Positions 13,177 through 20,088 of a DNA stretch of 23,141 bases are shown here, piece by piece. Every line of letters starts with the position of its first letter. The stretch's first letter is position 1. Origin of the DNA: a virus; IMG/VR virus record IMGVR_UViG_3300042453_000418, positions 1-23,141 of that record, one strand, 5' to 3'. Under the pieces are notes generated by a model. The model ran no database searches. It worked only from the letters and a program-made list of their open reading frames with translations, and was not told where the DNA came from. The position numbers were made by a program, and so were the translations under genes.

Positions 13177-14752
13177 CCTGCGGAACATTATCTGTTGGAG
13201 GTAATTCAATGTTAGAAATCTCTGGAGTTTCTAATGGTGGAAGTTCTTCAGGAGAAGGATTACCAAGGTCCGACATTCCTAGATCCATTGGAGTTTCTTC
13301 TGGGACTTCTTCATCAGGAATAGATTCTTTATCGATCGCCATCTCTTTAATCTCATCATCAGATAACTTCAAGAAATGCTTCTTAATATAATCTTCTGAG
13401 AAATAAGATTCACCTAAACCAAGTGCAGCAGAAGCCAATTCGATTCTTCTAGTCATAATTTCGGCTTCGTTATATTCGGCGAAGTGAGAATCTTTTCTGA
13501 AGTCATAATAGATATTATTCTTAATATAAGTATCCCATTCTTCAGATGTGATGATATTCTTAAGAACCAATTGTGTTCTAAGAAGATCTGTGAAGATAGA
13601 GGAGAATCGCATTCTCAATCTCTTGATAAACTTATTGAATTTAACTTCTTCTCTGTCAATTTCTGCAGTTCTACCCGTATTGAATGTAGATCCTTCAGTA
13701 ATTCTTGTTATAGGTACGTGTAGAGCATTATATAGTTTCTTTCTGAAATATTCAACGTCGCCCATTTCACCGAGATTTGCGCCACCTGGTAGAGTAGAGA
13801 TATCTGTTGTTTTACCATCTTCTCCAACGGGAATCCAGAAATCTTCTAGAACGCTAAGTGTTCTTGAGTCGTCTCGTAATTCACCTGTTGCTTGATCGTA
13901 TACAATCTTATTTCTGAACTTATTCATCAAAGAATTTACATATTGTTCAGCTTTAATTTTAGGTAAACCAGCAGTACCAATTTTAAATACTCTTCTCTCT
14001 GGTGCTCTTGCTAACCTGTAGATTACAGTAGCATCTTCTAACATTCGCAATTGATTGTACGGTTTAATTGATTTATGTAAATATGAAATTACTGTTGCTT
14101 TATTTTTATAATCAATCAATCCAGAGTTACAATATGCTACTGAATCTGCAGGTAACTTAATATCACTCTTATAAACGTAATATTCTTGTACAGTCTTCTG
14201 TAATTTAACACCACGTTTCGAGAATTCTTCTTTAACTTCTCTAATCTTTTCGATTTCTCTTGGATCTATATATCTTAATTCTTGAATACCATCTTTAGTA
14301 TTCTTGGAGTCGATTACTACAGAGAAGAATAATCTTCCATCAATATACCATCTTTTGAAGATTTCATATGCATTTTCGTTGAAATCTAGTAAATTTAAGA
14401 TTGTATCGAATTCTTCTTGTATTACTTCTTTGATATCTTCCGAAAAAGGAAGACGGTCTAAAACAACTCCGACTGGGGATTCTGGATCCCCAGTCACAAT
14501 TGCTTCGTTAATAATTTCGTCGATAGCAGATTCGATTTCTGGCATCAGAGAAAGATCTCTATATTTATTTATGAGTATTCTCTTATCAGAAGAAGAAAAA
14601 TCAGTATTAAATGATGTATTTACGAATCCACCACTTGAAGTTACAATAGTAGCGTCGTCGTCTAACTGTGGAGGAACAGGAGAAAGTAAATCTTTCTCCT
14701 CTTCGGGTCCTCTTCTTTTAAATGAAAAACCAAAATAATCGAATAATGCCAT
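13172..14752 (-). CDS. 20: portal vertex protein gp20
   Basis: A 526-residue protein (T4 gp20: 524) starting MALFDYFGFSFKRRGPEEEK. Family segments include DEIINEAIVTGDPESPVGVVLD, WYIDGRLFFSVVID, ELRYIDPREIEKIREV, APERRVFKIGTAGLPK, FWIPVGEDGKTTDISTLPGG and ITEGSTFNTGRTAEIDREEVKF, all in gp20 order. Twelve copies form the portal ring that starts prohead assembly, docks the gp16/gp17 motor and later joins the tail. The last 50 residues are rich in Pro and Glu. AAGGAT lies before the start. A perfect 10-base inverted repeat lies within the coding region at 14471-14495. Confidence 0.95.
   Translation of the reverse strand: MALFDYFGFSFKRRGPEEEKDLLSPVPPQLDDDATIVTSSGGFVNTSFNTDFSSSDKRILINKYRDLSLMPEIESAIDEIINEAIVTGDPESPVGVVLDRLPFSEDIKEVIQEEFDTILNLLDFNENAYEIFKRWYIDGRLFFSVVIDSKNTKDGIQELRYIDPREIEKIREVKEEFSKRGVKLQKTVQEYYVYKSDIKLPADSVAYCNSGLIDYKNKATVISYLHKSIKPYNQLRMLEDATVIYRLARAPERRVFKIGTAGLPKIKAEQYVNSLMNKFRNKIVYDQATGELRDDSRTLSVLEDFWIPVGEDGKTTDISTLPGGANLGEMGDVEYFRKKLYNALHVPITRITEGSTFNTGRTAEIDREEVKFNKFIKRLRMRFSSIFTDLLRTQLVLKNIITSEEWDTYIKNNIYYDFRKDSHFAEYNEAEIMTRRIELASAALGLGESYFSEDYIKKHFLKLSDDEIKEMAIDKESIPDEEVPEETPMDLGMSDLGNPSPEELPPLETPEISNIELPPTDNVPQV
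14471..14495. repeat. perfect inverted repeat inside gp20
   Basis: GACTGGGGAT (14471-14480) and ATCCCCAGTC (14486-14495) flank a 5-base spacer, giving a perfect 10-base-pair stem in DNA or RNA within the codons for VTGDPESPV. It is GC-rich in an AT-rich gene. Confidence 0.75.
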
Positions 14753-14781
14753 GAATAATCCTTAGTTATTTTCTTTCAAAA

Positions 14782-15303
14782 TTAACTGAAATCAGAAACA
14801 CCAGCGGATTCCCACCAGTCATATTGTAAAGTTACTGTAAATTCTTCGATAGTATCATTGGATTCCCAAGACACATCGATAGGAGAAATATCCGTAGGAA
14901 ACATCCCTACGAATTTGTATTCTTTTACAACAGCACCTTGTTTGCTATATTGTGTTACGAAAGCTAGTGGTGCTTTGTATCCTAAATCTACCTTAGTATT
15001 CTGAACATGTTGGTTGATTGTGCTCATCCAGAGTTCGAATCCATTTCTCACTCTGAAATTTTCTTCGTTGATCACTGTAACAGTCCACTCTGCGAATGTT
15101 TGATCGCCGTGTACTTTAATTTTTCTACCGAAATAAGGAACTTCAACTACACCTAATGTCTTACCAGGTAATTGCGCCGCTTTGCAATGAAATGTGAAAT
15201 CGTTTTCGGCAAAAGGTAAACCGAATACCTTTGCTTCGAATAGAGTTGGTCTAGCTCCTTCAAGACTAAACGCACCCTTGAATCTATCTAATGTGAATGC
15301 CAT
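14782..15303 (-). CDS. 19: tail tube protein gp19
   Basis: A 173-residue protein (T4 gp19: 163) that stacks in hexameric rings to form the inner tail tube. Family features include the start FTLDRFKGAF, then FHCKAAQLPGKTLGVVEVPYFGRKIKV, EWTVTVINEENFRVRNGFELW, and the end FVGMFPTDISPIDVSWESND. These are hallmarks of the T4/cyanophage tube fold. It lies between sheath and portal genes exactly as in T4. The ribosome site AAGGA is about 12 bases from the ATG, rather far. AATAAATA (one base off the late promoter) lies about 25 bases upstream. Confidence 0.94.
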   Translation of the reverse strand: MAFTLDRFKGAFSLEGARPTLFEAKVFGLPFAENDFTFHCKAAQLPGKTLGVVEVPYFGRKIKVHGDQTFAEWTVTVINEENFRVRNGFELWMSTINQHVQNTKVDLGYKAPLAFVTQYSKQGAVVKEYKFVGMFPTDISPIDVSWESNDTIEEFTVTLQYDWWESAGVSDFS

Positions 15304-15340
15304 ATCTTATTAAATCCTTTATTCTTATTTATTCGTTAGA

Positions 15341-15364
15341 AATGGGAGGATTGCTCCTCCCATT
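15341..15364 (-). terminator. GNRA-capped hairpin between gp18 and gp19
   Basis: AATGGGAGGA (15341-15350) and TCCTCCCATT (15355-15364) form a perfect 10-base-pair stem; on the minus-strand RNA the loop is GCAA, a GNRA tetraloop. It starts right after the gp18 stop. The following T-run is weak (TTTCT), so it may be a leaky terminator or a 3'-end stabiliser that sets gp18 apart from gp19 expression. Confidence 0.6.
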
Positions 15365-15365
15365 A

Positions 15366-17309
15366 TTAGAATTGACCAATAATCTCAGAAAATTCCACGC
15401 CTGTTCTGACGGCAACGAAATTTAGTTGAATGAAATTAATAGATCTTGCTGGTTTAATGTAAATATCACCAACGAACGAATTAGAATCAATTACCTGAGG
15501 TGTGTTGTTTGTTGTGTCGCAAACAACCTTGAAATCAGTAATTCCTCTTCTACCTTGTACGTCTCGTAAGAATGGTTCTACTAATCCAACGAATTGTGCT
15601 CTTGTGAATTCGTCGTTTAATTCGAATAAAGAGAACTTAGAAGCAGTAGAAATCGATTTCTTAAGAACATTGAATAATCTACGGACATTAATTCTATCAA
15701 AAGCTGATGGCTTAGAAAGAAGTGTCTTGTCGCCAAATAACACAGTTCCTTGACCAGGGAACGTGACTACTGGATTAATTCCAATCTTGAATAGATCGTC
15801 TCTATTAGCTTTATTTGGATTAAACGCTAATTTAACAACATTCTTTAGATTTCCTCTATTGAAACCTGCTGGCGAGAACCAAGGATCGTTAGTTGCGTCT
15901 GTTCTGGCACATAGACCAGCAATGTCAGCATTCAGAGGAACCCAGCGGAAAACGTCATTATACTTATCATATTGGTATTTCCAACCAGAATCAACAACAG
16001 CATAAGAAGATGATGGTAATAGATTTCTGAATGTTGTGATATCTGTTACTTCTTGTCCTTTATTATCTACAACCGAAACCTTAGTAGGAGATAAGAACAC
16101 AACAGCGTCTCCTCTGTTCTCAGCAATAGATTGGACGAGATAAGTTCCAACTGTAGAATTAGCAGAAGCACCGATAATTAGGTTCACATCAATTGTTTCT
16201 GCGTCGGCGAATAGATCGTATCCAGCCTGGATTTCTCCATTGGAAAGAACATTAGCATCAACTCCGGCAGTTAACGAAGAAGTGATCGCTCCACCTGGTA
16301 CGGCATCATAAGCGCCAGCAGAAGAAGCAGTTGTACCCCAATCTGTTGTAGTTCTTGGATGATTGGTCCACCAAATATATCTGGATCTATTATTAATTAC
16401 ATTTGCGTAATAATTCGACTCGCCAGATTCCGTCTTAGCATCAGAAGCTTTCGAAACAAATTCGAATTTCTCTAATACAGAATTTTGTGTTCCTGTAAAT
16501 TTACCGTCTTCATCGATAACGATAATATGTAACTCATCAAGCGATCCACCATTTTGGGATGCATATGTAGAAGTTCCTGGCGCAATACCAAAAGATGATG
16601 CGTAAGTCCAACCAGTGAATCCTGTTGAGTCACAAATAGACACTTTGAGCGAGTTACCTAACACACCTGGATACTTTGAGGTCCATGTTCCAGCAGCCGA
16701 ATCAACACCAGAAATATAATTCTGTTGATAATCCTCTTCATTTTTAATTAAGATAGTATTTGCAGTTGAAGCTGTGATTACTGGTACTGTGGTGAATCCT
16801 GTAGCACCTGTAACAGTTACTGTTGGCGTTGTGGAATATCCTGTTCCAGCATCTGTTAGAGATACTGCACTAACAAGAACACCAGTCGCACCACCATATG
16901 CAAGTGTTGCTGTGCCTTGTGCACCAGAACCGCCGCCACCTGTGAATGTTAATGCAAATGTTCCTGGGGCCATAGCATTAGTAACACCAGCAGTAACAAT
17001 AGTTAAACCAGAGATACCTGAAGCACCATTAGTTGCATTTCTAGCTGTGGATCCTACATTTCTAACTACTCGTAGTGCATTTGAGTAGCTTAAAAAATTT
17101 GCTGCTGAAAAGAAAGTGTCAGCAACGTCGTTATTTGGTTTGTTGAATGTATCTACTAGTTCTACTTCTGAAGAAATAGTTCTAACTTCTAGAACTGGTC
17201 CCCACTGAAAAGCACCAGCAATTGCACCGATTGATGTTGCAACTCCAGGTACTGTAGTTGTCAAATCGATCTCAGATACATTCACTCCTGGCGATAAATT
17301 AATAGCCAT
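15366..17309 (-). CDS. 18: tail sheath protein gp18
   Basis: A 647-residue contractile sheath protein (T4 gp18: 659). The N-terminus LSPGVNVSEIDLTTTVPGVATSIGAIAGAFQWGP is the standard sheath start, with ALRVVRNV near residue 80. The C-terminal region has VVCDTTNNTPQVIDSNSFVGDIYIKPARSINFIQLNFVA-type segments that form the conserved inner domain of all contractile sheaths. Between residues about 101 and 180 an inserted glycine-rich beta segment (TGGGGSGAQGTATLAYGG, SLTDAGTGYSTTPTVTVTG) carries the GTGYxxxPTVTV signature common in surface repeats of phage structural proteins. AGGAG lies before the ATG; a perfect late promoter lies 55 bases upstream. Confidence 0.95.
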   Translation of the reverse strand: MAINLSPGVNVSEIDLTTTVPGVATSIGAIAGAFQWGPVLEVRTISSEVELVDTFNKPNNDVADTFFSAANFLSYSNALRVVRNVGSTARNATNGASGISGLTIVTAGVTNAMAPGTFALTFTGGGGSGAQGTATLAYGGATGVLVSAVSLTDAGTGYSTTPTVTVTGATGFTTVPVITASTANTILIKNEEDYQQNYISGVDSAAGTWTSKYPGVLGNSLKVSICDSTGFTGWTYASSFGIAPGTSTYASQNGGSLDELHIIVIDEDGKFTGTQNSVLEKFEFVSKASDAKTESGESNYYANVINNRSRYIWWTNHPRTTTDWGTTASSAGAYDAVPGGAITSSLTAGVDANVLSNGEIQAGYDLFADAETIDVNLIIGASANSTVGTYLVQSIAENRGDAVVFLSPTKVSVVDNKGQEVTDITTFRNLLPSSSYAVVDSGWKYQYDKYNDVFRWVPLNADIAGLCARTDATNDPWFSPAGFNRGNLKNVVKLAFNPNKANRDDLFKIGINPVVTFPGQGTVLFGDKTLLSKPSAFDRINVRRLFNVLKKSISTASKFSLFELNDEFTRAQFVGLVEPFLRDVQGRRGITDFKVVCDTTNNTPQVIDSNSFVGDIYIKPARSINFIQLNFVAVRTGVEFSEIIGQF

Positions 17310-17363
17310 TATGTTTCTCCTAATTAGAGTTAAATTATTCTTTCGAATATGGAATTCTAATTA

Positions 17364-17371
17364 TATTTATA
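17364..17371 (-). promoter_or_regulatory. T4-type late promoter for gp18
   Basis: Exact TATAAATA on the minus strand in the gap between gp17 and gp18, 55 bases before the gp18 start. It allows much higher sheath expression than the upstream terminase genes. Confidence 0.78.
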
Positions 17372-17389
17372 AAAACAGAAATCTTGAGA

Positions 17390-19378
17390 TTACAGTAACC
17401 AAGAATTATCTGTGTATTCTGATTCATTACCGTCTGTTATTCCTGCAAAAGAGTAAATCTCTTCTTCAATATTCTCTTGCTTTTCTAAAAAAGATCTTCT
17501 GAGATCGGAATTAGTAATTTCTTTAAAGAAAGATTCGTTCGTTGCCCAAGAAAATAACAACAAAGCCATGACTAGATCGTCATGTTTTCCAGATTCACCA
17601 GACCAAGATCCAGATTTATTGATGAAAGAATATAATTCTTGAACCATATCTTCAGTAAAATTAATTAATCTATCTTCCTCGATAAGTGTTTTAAGAATCG
17701 AAGCACCTAATCTTTTAACACCAGTTGTCATCTCGACACCAATTTTATTCGATTTGGTGAAAGAATTCCTAAGTTCTTGTCCACGTTTCCCTGTAATTGT
17801 GGTGAATATATTTTCATATTCTAAATCCCAATAACAAGATTCCGCAACAGTTTGGCCGACAGTATTTCTTTCAATTAGAAGGAATGCGTTATTATAACTT
17901 TTAGCAAGATCAACGATAATATTCGGAAGCATTATTGGTCTTGTGGTATTATCTTTAAATCTTGCAACAATCTTGTAAGGAATAGTGGTTGTATCTATCA
18001 CAACAGCAACAGAGTAATCATTTTCTACTCCTCTTGATGAGTCGACAGTTACAACATAATTATGATTTTGTAAAGATTTTTCCAGAACGACTAATGAATC
18101 AGTCTGTTTAATAGGGACTTCCCAAGTAAGAGATTGTAATTTGTGTCCTGATATTAGTGTGTTAGAAGAGCCTAGGAATTCGTTTCCATATTCCTGTCGA
18201 AAACCATAGTCTCCAAGAATTTCTAATTGTGTTTTTTTCCAATTTTCGTCTCTACCAGGAACCATATCCCATGTAATTTCGTATGGAACAAATTCGCTTC
18301 TGTTTTCTTCAGCATCTTTCCATAACTTATAATAATGATTCATTCCATTAGGTGTCGAAGTTACTATGAATTTAGAATCAGTTCCTGACGAAATTGTCGG
18401 GAACGTCGATTTAAAGAATTCTTCTGCATTATCGATGAATCCATACTCGTCACAATACACACAATTATGTGAAACAATTCCATTTGTAATATATGAATTA
18501 GTTTCTTCTACATTCAATAGATCGTATACTTCTTCATCAGGAACATTCTCAATAGAAATTACTCCTTTGTTTGGATAAATCGAATAACCTAATTTTAGGT
18601 ATTGAGCTTCGACGAATTCTCCATTATCCAACATAATTCTATGATCCGGTGTACACTTTAAGAATTCACCTGTATCCAAAGAAATCTTAATCAAATCAGA
18701 AACAATTCCTCTAGATATAATACCATCAAAATCACGAAATCCTAGTTGAGTCAAGACTTTGAATTTTCTGGTTGAATCTGATATCAAATCTACACACTCT
18801 GAAATCGGAATGAGAAAAAATTCATCAGTCAATTCATCATATAATCTTATTTTCGTGTCACCAGTAACACAATTTGGAGATCTGCCTCTTATGGAATCAG
18901 TCGATGTTGCGGCAGTAAAAATTTGAGAATTGTTTCCGAATTCTAGAGATCCTTTATTAAGGACATCGACTCCTGGTTGGAGAAAAAATGGAAGATTCTC
19001 GAGTGCAAGTGTTATTCTAGATAGAATTTCTCTCGCTGTAGCTGCTTTATTTGCCAGAATAGCAACAGTCTTATCGCTGTTGAAAATTGCATACCAAAGT
19101 AGAAATGCAGCTACAGTTGTAGTCTTAGCTGCTTGTCTAGCTGCCAATATAATCGAGAATCTATTTGTCCAAAGAGATAGAATTAATTCTTTCTGATATT
19201 CTCTTAGTGTAAGAGGTATCAATCCTTTATCGAGAGAAATAATTTTAACATAATTTTCGATAAAATAGATCGGATCTTTAGAACAACGAATATATTCTTC
19301 GATTTGTTCCTGAGTGTAATTTTCAGATAGATTAGTTCTTTTTATTTTTGGATTTAGATAATAAGTTCTATCACTCAT
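17390..19378 (-). CDS. 17: large terminase gp17 with in-frame mini-intein
   Basis: A 662-residue precursor; removing the intein (residues 170-305) leaves 526 residues (T4 gp17: 610). The ATPase domain shows a Walker A-type loop AARQAAKTTT (79-88), Walker B VYCDEYGF right after the intein, and the coupling motif VTSTPNG. The nuclease domain shows the acidic triad of terminases: VVTVDSSRGVENDY, LLIERNTVGQ and GKHDDLVMALLLF. The enzyme drives DNA into the prohead through the gp20 portal and cuts the concatemer. The P-loop has Ala where T4 has Gly (RQLGKTT in T4, RQAAKTT here). Activity needs protein splicing, because the intein splits the ATPase domain just before Walker B. It follows gp16 with a 2-base gap. 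Confidence 0.95.
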   Translation of the reverse strand: MSDRTYYLNPKIKRTNLSENYTQEQIEEYIRCSKDPIYFIENYVKIISLDKGLIPLTLREYQKELILSLWTNRFSIILAARQAAKTTTVAAFLLWYAIFNSDKTVAILANKAATAREILSRITLALENLPFFLQPGVDVLNKGSLEFGNNSQIFTAATSTDSIRGRSPNCVTGDTKIRLYDELTDEFFLIPISECVDLISDSTRKFKVLTQLGFRDFDGIISRGIVSDLIKISLDTGEFLKCTPDHRIMLDNGEFVEAQYLKLGYSIYPNKGVISIENVPDEEVYDLLNVEETNSYITNGIVSHNCVYCDEYGFIDNAEEFFKSTFPTISSGTDSKFIVTSTPNGMNHYYKLWKDAEENRSEFVPYEITWDMVPGRDENWKKTQLEILGDYGFRQEYGNEFLGSSNTLISGHKLQSLTWEVPIKQTDSLVVLEKSLQNHNYVVTVDSSRGVENDYSVAVVIDTTTIPYKIVARFKDNTTRPIMLPNIIVDLAKSYNNAFLLIERNTVGQTVAESCYWDLEYENIFTTITGKRGQELRNSFTKSNKIGVEMTTGVKRLGASILKTLIEEDRLINFTEDMVQELYSFINKSGSWSGESGKHDDLVMALLLFSWATNESFFKEITNSDLRRSFLEKQENIEEEIYSFAGITDGNESEYTDNSWLL
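18464..18871 (-). mobile_element. mini-intein in the large terminase
   Basis: Residues 170-305 (136 residues) of the gp17 precursor. Block A is CVTGDTKIRLYD with nucleophile Cys170; block B is GEFLKCTPDHRIML with the Thr and His of TxxH; block F is EEVYDLLNVEETNSYITNGI; block G is VSHN with penultimate His304 and terminal Asn305, followed by Cys306 as +1 residue. All residues required for splicing are present. There is no LAGLIDADG or HNH homing domain. The joined extein would read RGRSPN-CVYCDEYGF, in register with T4 gp17 around Walker B. Confidence 0.93.
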
Positions 19379-19380
19379 TA

Positions 19381-19743
19381 CTATTCTTTATTACCTTTCA
19401 AAAATTTTTGTAATTCTGCTGTCGATCCTATGAATAGATTATTTTGAGTATTATTCTGGACCTCAGGTTTAGATTTCGTCTCTTTTATAGTGATATCTGC
19501 GAGCGATTTAGCTACATCAGCCGTTGTCTTGATTAAATTAGAAACAACTTCGTATGCTCTTGGAGATTCAGAAGCTTTGGCGAATTCAAGAAGATTATCT
19601 AAAGCATCTTGAGATTTATCAAGTAATTCATGATGTATCTTCTTGACCTTTTCGATATCTTGATTAGTCTCTTCCTGTACAACTAATTCTTGTTTTTGTG
19701 TAGGTTCTATATCGAATATTTGATTTAACTTATCGTCTATCAT
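19381..19743 (-). CDS. 16: small terminase gp16
   Basis: A 120-residue protein (T4 gp16: 164). The central helical pair is recognisable by HELLDKSQDALDNLLEFAKASESPRAYEVVSNLIKTTADV, matching the T4 segment with SPRHMEVFATLM, and the C-terminal NNLFIGSTAELQKFLK matches the T4 ATVFMGSPTELMDEI motif. It forms a ring that recognises viral DNA and regulates gp17. It lies immediately upstream of gp17. No strong ribosome site precedes the ATG at 19743. Confidence 0.88.
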   Translation of the reverse strand: MIDDKLNQIFDIEPTQKQELVVQEETNQDIEKVKKIHHELLDKSQDALDNLLEFAKASESPRAYEVVSNLIKTTADVAKSLADITIKETKSKPEVQNNTQNNLFIGSTAELQKFLKGNKE

Positions 19744-19755
19744 CTAAATCACATT

Positions 19756-20085
19756 TTATGAAGTCCACGGTGCTGGTTTTGTGACAACTGGTGGATTTTT
19801 AATCATTTCCATCTGAGCTGCCAATGATGCATCATAATTATCGACTGTTTCTTGCGTTAGAGCAGCCACAGTCCAGTTGATGAAATCTTGTTTGGATAGA
19901 TTTTCAAAATCTGTGAAATTATCCGGATCTGGATTTTCTAAAGACAGCGATCCATAAACGTCAACATAATGATCGCCATCTCGCATTCCTCTCCTCCATT
20001 CATAAGAAACCACTACATTTTCGAGTGATTCTGCCACTGGTTTCACTTTGATTGCAACAAAATTCCATATATATTCTGAGTTCAT
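19756..20085 (-). CDS. small phage protein next to the tail fibre gene (DUF7936-like)
   Basis: A 109-residue protein with a pattern I know from small proteins near structural genes in marine T4-like phages: an N-terminal WNFVAIKVKP strand, ENVVVSYEWR, a GSLSLENPDP turn, FENLSKQDFINWTVAAL, and a Pro-Pro end NPPVVTKPAPW. These I associate with the uncharacterised domain DUF7936, but could not check. It lies 3 bases after the tail fibre stop and 12 bases before gp16, so it is probably made with the fibre. A role in fibre assembly or attachment is possible but unproven. Ribosome site AAAGGAT about 8 bases before the ATG, in the end of the fibre gene. Confidence 0.65.
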   Translation of the reverse strand: MNSEYIWNFVAIKVKPVAESLENVVVSYEWRRGMRDGDHYVDVYGSLSLENPDPDNFTDFENLSKQDFINWTVAALTQETVDNYDASLAAQMEMIKNPPVVTKPAPWTS

Positions 20086-20088
20086 ATA

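Noticed and set aside
13122-14738. Several plus-strand open frames opposite gp20
   Set aside because: They are antisense to a full-length portal gene, lack ribosome sites and known motifs, and vary with its codon pattern.
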